From positions 2,170,001-2,234,000 of the forward strand of contig NZ_CP027433.1 in assembly GCF_002993285.1 (NCBI RefSeq): DNA of 64,000 bases, in the 5' to 3' direction. Made by a program: the position numbers and the translations under genes. This document shows, in pieces, positions 9,010 through 16,653 of this stretch. Position 1 is the first letter of the stretch. Each line of letters starts with the position of its first letter. The DNA comes from Gordonia iterans (GTDB lineage Bacteria > Actinomycetota > Actinomycetes > Mycobacteriales > Mycobacteriaceae). Below the pieces are notes generated by a model. That model saw nothing but the letters and a program-made list of their open reading frames with translations, did not search any database and was not told the origin of the DNA.

Positions 9010-10130
9010 AGATCGGGATGATCTGCCCCTACTCGTTCGACGTGCCCGGGGGCGTGCAGGCGCACGTGATCGAGTTGGCCGAGGTCTTCATCAGCCGCGG
9101 CCACGAGGTGCGTGTGCTCGCGCCCGCGGCGCTGGACACCGACCTGGCCGACTACGTCGACTCGGCGGGCCCGGCGCTGGCGATCCCGTACAACGGCTCG
9201 GTGTCGCGGGTGAACTTCTCGCCGAAGGGACTGCGCCGCCTGCGCCGTTGGATCGCCGATCACGAGTTCGACGTCCTGCACGTGCACGAGCCGAACTCGC
9301 CGAGCCTGTCGATGCTCTCCCTGATGGTCGCCACCGGCCCGATCGTGACGACGTTCCACACCGCGACCACGAAGTCGCTGTGGCTCTCGACCTTCGACAG
9401 CATGCTGCGGCAGTACCGAGAACGCATCGCGGGCAAGATCGCCGTCTCTGAGCTCGCCCGGCGCTGGCAGATGGAGTCGCTGGGGAACGACGCGGTGGAG
9501 ATCCCCAACGGCATCAACGTGGCGCAGTTCGCGCAGGCCGAGCCGCTGGCGGGATTCCCGCGGGCGGGCCGCACCCTGGTGTTCCTCGGCCGGTTCGACG
9601 AGCCGCGCAAGGGCATCGACATCCTCATGCGGGCGCTGCCGCGCATCGTCGAGTGCTATCCGGACCTCACCGTGCTGGTGGTGGGCGGCGGCAACGAGGC
9701 GGCCCTGCGCAGGCGGGCCGGCGATCTCGCCGGACATCTCCGCTTCCTCGGCATGGTCGACGACGAGACCAAGGCCCGGGCGCTGCGCAGCGCGGACGTC
9801 TACGTCGCCCCGAACCTGGGAGGGGAGAGCTTCGGCATCGTGCTGGTGGAGGCGATGGCCGCCGGCGCCGCGGTGGTGGCCAGCGACTTGGTCGCCTTCT
9901 CCCGGGTGCTCGACGACGGCGCGGCCGGCCGGCTGGTGGAGACCGGATCGCCGGGCTCGCTCGCCGATGCGGTGATCGAACTGCTCGACGACGACGAGGC
10001 GCGCGAGGAACTGGTGGCGCGTGGTCGCCGCCGGGCCGCACGGTACGACTGGTCGCAGGTCGCCGACCAGATCCTCAAGGTGTACGAGACCGTCACACTG
10101 GGCGCCGGCCCGGTGGTGGTCTCCGATTAG
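9006..10130 (+). CDS. pimA: Phosphatidyl-myo-inositol mannosyltransferase, GT4 family
   Basis: A 374-aa GT-B enzyme that transfers the first mannose from GDP-mannose to phosphatidylinositol on the inner face of the membrane. The N-terminal glycine loop is PGGVQAHVIELAE (about 15-27). The C-terminal nucleotide-sugar motif is GGESFGIVLVEAMAAG (about 275-290), including the E-x7-E glutamates of retaining GT4 enzymes. Synteny with Rv2610c is exact. ATGA overlap with the acyltransferase gene. Confidence 0.95.
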   Translation: MKIGMICPYSFDVPGGVQAHVIELAEVFISRGHEVRVLAPAALDTDLADYVDSAGPALAIPYNGSVSRVNFSPKGLRRLRRWIADHEFDVLHVHEPNSPSLSMLSLMVATGPIVTTFHTATTKSLWLSTFDSMLRQYRERIAGKIAVSELARRWQMESLGNDAVEIPNGINVAQFAQAEPLAGFPRAGRTLVFLGRFDEPRKGIDILMRALPRIVECYPDLTVLVVGGGNEAALRRRAGDLAGHLRFLGMVDDETKARALRSADVYVAPNLGGESFGIVLVEAMAAGAAVVASDLVAFSRVLDDGAAGRLVETGSPGSLADAVIELLDDDEAREELVARGRRRAARYDWSQVADQILKVYETVTLGAGPVVVSD

Positions 10131-10140
10131 GCCCCGGGAG

Positions 10141-10686
10141 ATGACTGTCATCGAAGAGGCCGTGCTGGCAGGCGTCGTCGTCGGCGCCGCCTTGATCTGG
10201 CTGGCCGTGCTGGCCGCCACCCGGGCGAGCCGCTTGAATCGTCTGCACATCCGGGTCGATCTCACACGCACGTCGCTGCTCGCTGCGCTGGACCGGCGCG
10301 CCGTGGTGGCCCGGGCCATCGCGGCGTCGTCGTCGGATCCGGCCTTCGCGGCGGCGCTGGCCTCGGCCGCCACCGCCGCGGAGGACGCGGACCCGGACGA
10401 ACGGGAGGCGGCCGAGAACCACCTGACGACGGTCCTCGCCGGCAGCGACACGGCAGACCGGCCCGCGGCGCTCACCGCCGAACTCGCCGACGCGCAGGCC
10501 CGAGTCAGCATCGCGCGACGCTTCTACAACGACTCGGTGCGCGACGCCCGGACCCTCGGGTCCCGCCGCATGGTCCGCTGGTTGCGCCTGGGCGGACATG
10601 CCGGTGCGCCGGACTACTTCGAGATCAGCGAACGTGTGACACAAGAACCCCCCAATTCCGACCCGGCTCCAGCGGAGGGGGATTGA
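10141..10686 (+). CDS. LemA-like membrane-anchored protein, unknown function
   Basis: A 181-aa protein with one N-terminal membrane helix (about residues 7-27) followed by an Ala-rich, probably helical domain. The segment ARVSIARRFYNDSVRDART at about 120-138 resembles the ARxFYN...V signature of LemA proteins, whose function is unknown. In M. tuberculosis the gene after pimA (Rv2609c) is a membrane protein with a Nudix domain; no Nudix box is present here, so this may be the N-terminal part of that architecture without the hydrolase. The ribosome site GGGAG abuts the ATG unusually closely, so the start is uncertain. Confidence 0.6.
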   Translation: MTVIEEAVLAGVVVGAALIWLAVLAATRASRLNRLHIRVDLTRTSLLAALDRRAVVARAIAASSSDPAFAAALASAATAAEDADPDEREAAENHLTTVLAGSDTADRPAALTAELADAQARVSIARRFYNDSVRDARTLGSRRMVRWLRLGGHAGAPDYFEISERVTQEPPNSDPAPAEGD

Positions 10687-10791
10687 TCGGGAATACTGTT
10701 CTCGTTCACGCTGACGGGGGTAGCAGACCCGCGCCCTCGTGAGCACTGCCAGGGCCGCCGCGGCCGCAGCATCGATACCAGGGAGACCCGA

Positions 10792-11697
10792 GTGACCAGC
10801 GAGTCCACGAACAGTCCGACCACCGGCACCGCACGCGTGAAGCGCGGCATGGCAGAGATGCTCAAGGGTGGCGTGATCATGGACGTCGTGACGCCCGAGC
10901 AGGCCAAGATCGCCGAGGATTCCGGCGCGGTGGCCGTCATGGCGCTCGAACGCGTCCCGGCCGACATCCGTGCGCAGGGCGGCGTCTCCCGGATGAGCGA
11001 TCCCGACATGATCGACGGCATCATCGAGGCCGTCTCGATCCCGGTGATGGCCAAGGCGCGTATCGGCCACTTCGTCGAGGCGCAGGTACTGCAGAGCCTG
11101 GGCGTCGACTACATCGACGAGTCCGAGGTGCTGACCCCGGCCGACTACACCAACCACATCGACAAGTGGGCGTTCACCGTGCCCTTCGTGTGCGGCGCGA
11201 CCAATCTGGGCGAGGCGCTGCGCCGGATCACCGAGGGGGCGGCGATGATCCGCTCCAAGGGCGAAGCCGGCACCGGGGACGTGTCCAACGCCACCACCCA
11301 CATGCGGAAGCTGCGCGATCAGATCCGCTGGCTCGGTTCCCTGCCCGAGGATGAGCTGTACGTCGCGGCCAAGGAATTGCAGGCGCCGTACGACCTGGTG
11401 GTCGAGGTGGCCCGGGAGGGCAAGCTGCCGGTGACGCTGTTCACCGCCGGCGGCATCGCCACCCCGGCGGACGCCGCGATGATGATGCAGCTCGGTGCCG
11501 AGGGCGTGTTCGTCGGATCGGGTATCTTCAAGTCGGGAAATCCGGCACAGCGTGCCGCTGCGATCGTCAAGGCGACGACCTTCTACGACGACCCCGACGT
11601 GTTGGCCACGGTCTCACGCGGGCTCGGCGAGGCGATGGTCGGCATCAACGTCGACGACATCCCGCAGCCGCATCGGCTGGCAGAACGCGGCTGGTGA
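10792..11697 (+). CDS. pdxS: Pyridoxal 5'-phosphate synthase, PdxS subunit
   Basis: A 301-aa (beta/alpha)8 enzyme that condenses ribose 5-phosphate, glyceraldehyde 3-phosphate and PdxT-derived ammonia into PLP. Signature segments are [18 protein letters not shown] near the N-terminus, [11 protein letters not shown] with an active-site Lys, and [13 protein letters not shown]. Length and sequence are typical. GGGAG lies 6 nt before the GTG. Its partner pdxT is at 39584, about 28 kb away; in related genomes pdxS, tesB and pdxT are adjacent, so the transposon has split the locus. Confidence 0.96.
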   Translation: MTSESTNSPTTGTARVKRGMAEMLKGGVIMDVVTPEQAKIAEDSGAVAVMALERVPADIRAQGGVSRMSDPDMIDGIIEAVSIPVMAKARIGHFVEAQVLQSLGVDYIDESEVLTPADYTNHIDKWAFTVPFVCGATNLGEALRRITEGAAMIRSKGEAGTGDVSNATTHMRKLRDQIRWLGSLPEDELYVAAKELQAPYDLVVEVAREGKLPVTLFTAGGIATPADAAMMMQLGAEGVFVGSGIFKSGNPAQRAAAIVKATTFYDDPDVLATVSRGLGEAMVGINVDDIPQPHRLAERGW

Positions 11698-11723
11698 CTC
11701 CCCGGCCGGGCGAGGAGGCGCAC

Positions 11724-12506
11724 ATGAGCGAGTCGGTGATTCTGCGAGACACCCTGACCGCGGGCAGCGACGAGGTGGAGGGGCTGACGGTCCAGTGGGC
11801 CGTCGCCTGCCATGTCGGCAACGTGCGACCGGCCAACGAGGACGCGGCGCTCGTCCAGCCCGGGCGCTATCTGCTCGCCGACGGGATGGGCGGGCACGAG
11901 AGCGGCGAACTGGCCAGCGAGGCCGCCCTGCTGACGCTCGCCGCCGCCCCGGTCGGCGCGTCTCTGGCGCAGACCTCGGGCGCGCTGGAGGGTCTGCTCG
12001 TCGAAGCTCAGGACCGGATCGGTTCCCTGGAAGGCGATTCGGCGCGCCGGGCCGGCACCACCGCGACGGGCGTGGTGCTCGCCGCCGAGAGCGGTACTCC
12101 GCACTGGGTGGCGTTCAACATCGGCGACTCGCGCACCTACCTGGTGTCGGGCGGTCGGCTGCGTCCGGTCAGCGTCGACCATTCGCAGGTTCAGGAACTG
12201 GTCGACGGCGGCTTCCTCACCGCCGAACAAGCTCGTGTCGACCCGCGCCGCAACGTGATCACCCGCGCCCTCGGCGCCGGGATGACCACGCCGCAGGCGG
12301 ACTTCTACGCATTCCCGGCCGTGGCCGGCGACACCGTGCTGCTCTGCTCGGACGGTCTCAACGGTGAACTGACCGACGACGAGATCGGGGCCGTGGTCAC
12401 CGAATCACCGGACCTGGCTTCGGCGGCGCAGGCACTCGTCGAGTGCGCTCTCGACTCGGGCGGGCACGACAACGTGACCGTCGTCCTGGCCCGCGTCACC
12501 GACTGA
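11724..12506 (+). CDS. PP2C-type serine/threonine protein phosphatase
   Basis: A 260-aa cytosolic metal-dependent phosphatase without a membrane helix. All PP2C metal motifs are present: RPANEDAAL (about 36-44), LADGMGGHESGE (about 53-64), the late SDGLNGE Asp (about 212) and GGHDNVTVVL near the C-terminus. The ATG at 11724 is chosen because GAGGAGG precedes it by 6 nt; the GTG at 11694 overlaps the pdxS stop but has no such site. Substrates are unknown. It is the last intact gene before the transposon. Confidence 0.9.
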   Translation: MSESVILRDTLTAGSDEVEGLTVQWAVACHVGNVRPANEDAALVQPGRYLLADGMGGHESGELASEAALLTLAAAPVGASLAQTSGALEGLLVEAQDRIGSLEGDSARRAGTTATGVVLAAESGTPHWVAFNIGDSRTYLVSGGRLRPVSVDHSQVQELVDGGFLTAEQARVDPRRNVITRALGAGMTTPQADFYAFPAVAGDTVLLCSDGLNGELTDDEIGAVVTESPDLASAAQALVECALDSGGHDNVTVVLARVTD

Positions 12507-12529
12507 GACGCCTCCGGTCTTGCCGGACA

Positions 12530-12641
12530 TCGACGCTGCTGCTGGCCACCCGGCTGGTGGTCGTGCTCGGGATCGGCATCTTCCAGATCGCGCTCGTCTG
12601 AGGCCGGAGCGATGGCCGCCGAACTGGACAGCGTGATCTGA
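12530..12641 (+). pseudogene. C-terminal remnant of a small membrane protein (DUF2975-like?) upstream of the split regulator
   Basis: The frame ending at 12600 encodes a hydrophobic run containing TRLVVVLGIGIFQIALV and stops at TGA. The next frame reads EAGAMAAELDSVI and stops at 12641. A one-base shift joins the two into a membrane helix followed by a short acidic tail. Small Cro/CI regulators of the type interrupted here are commonly coupled to a DUF2975 membrane protein, and the TGATG overlap at 12639-12643 with the regulator start fits that pairing. Only about 35-40 codons remain, so this is a decayed remnant. The family name is an inference. Confidence 0.4.
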
Positions 12642-12673
12642 TGCCGATCGAGATCGACGTCGACGTGCAACTG
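12641..12673 (+). pseudogene. 5' part (11 codons) of a Cro/CI-type regulator split by the transposon
   Basis: ATG at 12641 begins MPIEIDVDVQL and runs straight into the transposon end at 12674. Removing 12674-36458 and one copy of the AACTG duplication continues the frame at 36464 with ARRKLSVGELADRVG and ends at 36652, giving an uninterrupted 73-aa helix-turn-helix protein. The N-terminus is typical of short XRE-family proteins paired with a membrane partner. The insertion separates the start codon from the DNA-binding helices, so the gene should be inactive. Confidence 0.85.
12669..12673. repeat. Target-site duplication, left copy (AACTG)
   Basis: AACTG directly precedes the GGGGTTCCGG transposon end and recurs at 36459-36463 directly after the other end. 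Five base pairs is the duplication length known for Tn3-family transposition. Confidence 0.9.
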
Positions 12674-12724
12674 GGGGTTCCGGTAGTAATCGCGCGGAAA
12701 ACAACACATATGGCTGGACCAGCG
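12674..12724 (+). repeat. Tn3 left terminal inverted repeat (51 bp)
   Basis: Starts GGGGTTCCGGTAGTAATCGC and matches the reverse complement of 36408-36458 without mismatch over 51 bp. The similarity goes on imperfectly to about 12750 (through GTGATCGG and TCGGG). The GGGG start is typical of Tn3-family ends. Confidence 0.95.
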
Positions 12725-12821
12725 GCGATGGTGTTGTGATCGGTTCGGGCTGCGGGCGGGTGCGGTAGGTGCTTGGCTTGGCTGCCGATGAGGTTGGTCG
12801 GTGTGCTGGAGGTCGGGTTTC

Positions 12822-15800
12822 ATGGCGACGCAGGTATTCGCGGCTGAGGAGTTGGCGCGTCTGCGGGAGTTTCCAGAAGTCAGCCGCGAGGAGCTGTTCC
12901 GGTTCTTCACGCTGACGTCGGCCGATATCGCGTTCGTCGCGCCGGGGCGGGGGCGTGGTCCGGAGGATCAGCTCGGTCTGGCGGTGGCGTTGTGCACGCT
13001 GCCGTGGCTGGGGTTCGTGCCGGACAAGGTCGCCGCCGCGCCGCCGGTGGTGGTGGCACGGTTGGCGGATCAGCTGAAAGTCGATGCGTCGCAGATCCGT
13101 TCGTACGGCCGCCGGGCGCAGACCCGCACCGCGCATCTGCACCTGGTGGCCCAGTATCTGAGCTGGCAGAGCGCGGGTGCGATGGAGTTGAAAGAACTCG
13201 ACGAGTTCCTGTTGGCGCGGGCGATGGAGCACGATTCCCCGACCCTGCTGTTTCGGTTGGGGTGTGAGTATCTGATCTCGGCGCGGGTGATCCGGCCCAG
13301 CCCCGACACCGTGGTCCGCCGCGTCGTGCACGCGCGTGAGCAGGCCCAACGAGAGACCTACGACCGGTTGGCGCATGAGCTGACGCCGCAACGCTGCGCG
13401 GAGTTGGACGGCTTGCTGGTCACCGATGTCTCGATCCGGATGTCTCGGTTGCGGTGGCTGTCGACGCCTCCGGTGGAGGCGTCGACAGCCGCTGTGCGCA
13501 ACGAGGTCGAGAAGCTGGAGTTCGTGCGCGGTTTGGGCGCGGACACTCTTGATCTGTCGGTGTTGCCGACTGAGCGTCGCCGGTTCCTGGCCATGCTGGG
13601 CCGCCGTCTGACCGGGCAGGCGTTGGAGCGTCGCGATCCGCAGCGCCGGTATCCGATCTTGTTGACGGTGCTGGCGCAGTCGGCCGCTGATGTGCTCGAT
13701 GAGGTGGTGGCGTTGTTCGATCAGGCGCTGTCGGGGAAGTTCAGTGCCGCGGAGAACCGGATGCGCGAGCAACTGGCCGACCGGGCGAAGACCGGGGAGG
13801 ACCGGCAAGCGCTGCTGGATGACCTCCTATCCATCCTCATCGACCCGCAGATCCCTGATGAGGATGTGGGCGGGTTGATCCGGGGCGGAAGCATCGGGTT
13901 GGAGCGGTTGCGTGCGGCGATTGCGCAGGCCCAGCCGCGGTTGCCGCGTGATCACGGGCATCTGGCCGCTCTCGATAGTTCGTATTCGTATCTGAGGAAG
14001 TTCACTCCGGCGGTGTTGTCGGCGGTCCGGTTCTCCGGTGGTACGGCGGCGACGGAGTTGCTGATCGCGGTGGACATGCTGCGCGAACTCAACGCGACCG
14101 GTCGCCGCAAGGTGTTCGACGACGCACCGGCGGGGTTCGTGCCGACCAAGTGGCGCGGTTATCTCGAGGAGGCCCGCAAGACCGGCAATACCGTTGCCTA
14201 TCGTCACTTTTGGGAGCTGTGCGTGCTGCTCGGGTTGCGGGACGGGCTGCGTACCGGGGACGTGTTCGTGCCCGGATCACGCCGCTACGCCGACCCGGCC
14301 GCCTACCTGCTCACCCCGACCCAATGGGAGCCGCAGCGAGCCGAATTCTGCCGCCTGGTCGACAAACCCGCCGACCCGGCCGCCGCGTTGGCCGCGCTCA
14401 CCGACGAGTGGTTGACGGCGGTCGGTGAGCTGGAGCAGATGCTCGCCGCCGGTGACGGGCCGGTGCGCTTGGACGAGACCGGTGATCTGGTGATCTCCCC
14501 GCTGAGCGCCGAGGACATTCCGACCGAGGCCATCGAGTTGAAGGCCGAGCTGACCGAGATGCTGCCGTTCGCGCCGATCGTGTCGGTGCTGATCGAGATG
14601 GACAAGCGCACCGGCTACCTGGATTGTTTCACCCACGCGGGCGGCAAGCAGACGCGGAGCCCGGAGTTGAAACGCAATCTGATCGCGGTGCTGCTGGCGT
14701 ACTCGACGAACCTCGGTCTCACCAATATGGCTGCGGCGTCGGGGATCTCCTACGACATTCTGTCCTGGACCGCGGAGTGGTATGTGCGGGAGGAGACGCT
14801 GCGCGCGGCGAACCTGGCGATCATCGGCTACCACCAGAGACTGCCACTGACCACGGTGTTCGGCACCGGCACACTCTCGTCATCGGACGGGCAGAGGTTC
14901 CCGACGCGCGGCAAATCGGTCACCGCCCGTGCGGTGAATCACTTCTTCGCCGAGGAGGGCCTGTCGACCTATACCCACGTCACCGATCAGCACACCACCT
15001 ACGGCACCAAGGTCATCGTTACCACCCGCCGCGAAGCCCACTACGTCCTGGACGAAATCCTCGGCAACGCAACGGATCTGCCAGTCACCGAGCATGCGAC
15101 CGATACTCACGGGGTCACCCTGGTGAACTTCGCGCTGTTCGATCTGCTGGGGATGCAGCTGTCCCCGCGTATCCGGGATCTGGGCAAGATCACCCTGTAC
15201 CGGCCGGTGCCGCGCGCCGAGGCCGACACCCTGTTCCCGCACGCCGGCGCTCTGCTGACACGGAAGTTGAACCTGGACCTGATCGCCGAGCATTACGACG
15301 ACCTGCTGCGGCTGGCCGGATCGCTGAAGTTCGGGCACGCCACCGCCTCGCTGCTGGTCGGCAAGCTCTCGGCGTCGGGAAGACAGAACGCCCTCGCCGC
15401 AGCATTGAAAGAGTACGGGGCGATGCGCCGCACCATCTATGCCTGCCGGTATCTGACCGACCCTGATTACCGGCGCAAGATCTCGCGCCAGCTCAACAAG
15501 GGCGAATCCATCCACGCCCTCAAACGTGGCCTCCTCTATGCCCACGAAGGAGCCTTCCGCGCCCGTCACTTGGAAGCCCAGACCGAGCAGGCATGGTGTC
15601 TGACCCTGGTCACCAACGCCCTCATCACCTGGACCACCGAGTATTACGGGCTGGCGGTCGAGCAGATGCGCCGGGCTGGGCGGCGCATCGACGAGGAGGT
15701 CTTGGCCCACATCTCGCCCGCGCACAGCGCCAACATCAACTTCTTCGGCGCGATCGAGGTCGACATCGACGCCGAGTTGGCTCAGCTCGGACCCACCGGC

Positions 15801-15836
15801 TACCGGCCGTTGCGGGTCCGCGACACCCTGTTCTGA
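12822..15836 (+). CDS. tnpA: Tn3-family transposase
   Basis: A 1004-aa transposase, a usual length for Tn3-family TnpA. The catalytic DDE residues can be placed: Asp689 in SSSDGQRF, Asp761 in TDTHGVTL and Glu895 in NKGESIHALKRG. These positions are nearly identical to those of Tn3 itself. The N-terminal DNA-binding region and the RDHGHLAALDSSYSYLRKF segment (about 382-400) are present and no frameshift is seen, so it is probably active. The ATG at 12822 is preferred because GGAGGT lies 8 nt upstream. A diverged fragment of a second Tn3 transposase covering about residues 365-404 lies at 31715-31825. Confidence 0.95.
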   Translation: MATQVFAAEELARLREFPEVSREELFRFFTLTSADIAFVAPGRGRGPEDQLGLAVALCTLPWLGFVPDKVAAAPPVVVARLADQLKVDASQIRSYGRRAQTRTAHLHLVAQYLSWQSAGAMELKELDEFLLARAMEHDSPTLLFRLGCEYLISARVIRPSPDTVVRRVVHAREQAQRETYDRLAHELTPQRCAELDGLLVTDVSIRMSRLRWLSTPPVEASTAAVRNEVEKLEFVRGLGADTLDLSVLPTERRRFLAMLGRRLTGQALERRDPQRRYPILLTVLAQSAADVLDEVVALFDQALSGKFSAAENRMREQLADRAKTGEDRQALLDDLLSILIDPQIPDEDVGGLIRGGSIGLERLRAAIAQAQPRLPRDHGHLAALDSSYSYLRKFTPAVLSAVRFSGGTAATELLIAVDMLRELNATGRRKVFDDAPAGFVPTKWRGYLEEARKTGNTVAYRHFWELCVLLGLRDGLRTGDVFVPGSRRYADPAAYLLTPTQWEPQRAEFCRLVDKPADPAAALAALTDEWLTAVGELEQMLAAGDGPVRLDETGDLVISPLSAEDIPTEAIELKAELTEMLPFAPIVSVLIEMDKRTGYLDCFTHAGGKQTRSPELKRNLIAVLLAYSTNLGLTNMAAASGISYDILSWTAEWYVREETLRAANLAIIGYHQRLPLTTVFGTGTLSSSDGQRFPTRGKSVTARAVNHFFAEEGLSTYTHVTDQHTTYGTKVIVTTRREAHYVLDEILGNATDLPVTEHATDTHGVTLVNFALFDLLGMQLSPRIRDLGKITLYRPVPRAEADTLFPHAGALLTRKLNLDLIAEHYDDLLRLAGSLKFGHATASLLVGKLSASGRQNALAAALKEYGAMRRTIYACRYLTDPDYRRKISRQLNKGESIHALKRGLLYAHEGAFRARHLEAQTEQAWCLTLVTNALITWTTEYYGLAVEQMRRAGRRIDEEVLAHISPAHSANINFFGAIEVDIDAELAQLGPTGYRPLRVRDTLF

Positions 15837-15904
15837 ATCCGAACCGACTGCGCGCCGGGGTGCGCAGACGAGGCGATCGGGCAGCGTGGCAGGGCTTTTG
15901 CCGA

Positions 15905-16397
15905 CTACCCGCGGTGGGCGGTGAGGAAGTCGTCGACCAGGCGCGCGCAGTCGTCGTGATCGATGCTGTACAGCCCGGTCAGGCGGGCGAAGACGATCGG
16001 GCCCAGGAGTTGGATGATGGCGAAGCTGGTGTCGAGGTCGCCGAGGTGGGCGCGGGCCTCAGGGCTGGTGAGGATGTGGTCGAACGGTTCGCGGTAGCGG
16101 CGGATGACCTGGGCGCGCAGGGAGGTGACCGCGCCCGAGTCAGGGGGTGCGCCGGGGTCGGGGGTAATGGATCCCATGGCCAGCCAGGACAGGGTGGTCA
16201 GCTGGAGGGGAGCGTTCTCGATCAGGTCGGCTTGGGCGGTGAGCAACGCGATCAACTGCTCGCGCACGGGCCCGTCGTCGGGTGGGGTGTCCACGCGTGG
16301 GAGTAGGCGTTCGAAGGTGGCCGCGAGCAGGTGGGTGCTGCTGCCGAAGTGCCGGTAGAGGGTGGTGCGCGCGACTTTCGAGGTGCGGGTGACCGCG
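15905..16397 (-). pseudogene. Truncated TetR-family regulator (C-terminal part only)
   Basis: From 16397 down to the TAG at 15905 this encodes the last roughly 160 residues of the TetR protein found intact at 32677-33363, starting within the helix-turn-helix at VTRTSKVARTTLYRHF. The first 60 or so codons are missing and the upstream sequence is unrelated. Bases 16027-16397 are identical to 32814-33184, while 15914-16026 differ at about 11 positions. It follows tnpA tail-to-tail. No start codon or ribosome site makes a sensible full protein. Confidence 0.85.
15914..16397. repeat. 484-bp direct repeat, left copy (tetR segment)
   Basis: Matches 32701-33184 at a constant offset of 16,787 bp with no indel. 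The match is perfect over 16027-16397 (371 bp) and about 90% over 15914-16026. Recombination between the two copies would delete the intervening 16.8 kb containing IS21, IS5, the oxidation cluster and the IS3 remnant. Confidence 0.9.
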
Positions 16398-16507
16398 CCC
16401 GTCCCGGGCTTCTTCGGCGAGGTCGATGCTGAACATGCGGTTGCCCAGGTCCGCGCCTTGCAGGGCGAGGATACGGAGGATCCAGCCGTCGCTGGAACAC
16501 GGCCGTG
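16398..16507. other. Unassigned junction between truncated tetR and IS21
   Basis: About 110 bp that match neither tetR copy. The minus strand can be read as a short open segment containing LRILALQGADLGNRMFSIDL, which I do not recognise. It probably is the left-over edge of whatever gene or element lay here before the IS21 insertion. Confidence 0.35.
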
Positions 16508-16600
16508 TGTTAGGAACGCGTTTCGAGTAGCACGGTTCTGACGATCGGGTAGCGCGAGTATGAGCATCCGGTAGCGGTAGCCGAGGCGATGTGCTCGTCT

Positions 16601-16638
16601 CGGGTTCACGCGTGGCAATTCGGCTGCGCGTGAACCCG
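16601..16638 (+). other. 12-bp perfect hairpin just before istA
   Basis: CGGGTTCACGCG (16601-16612) and CGCGTGAACCCG (16627-16638) form a perfect 12-bp stem with a 14-nt loop. It ends 4 nt before the AGGAGG ribosome site of istA. It could limit read-through transcription or translation of the transposase, or be a protein-binding palindrome; there is no U-tract, so it is not a standard terminator. Confidence 0.6.
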
Positions 16639-16653
16639 AAACAGGAGGCACGG

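Noticed and set aside
12507-12640. tRNA or att site as integration target for an integrative element
   Set aside because: No tRNA-like sequence, and the boundaries fit Tn3 terminal repeats with 5-bp duplication instead of site-specific integration.
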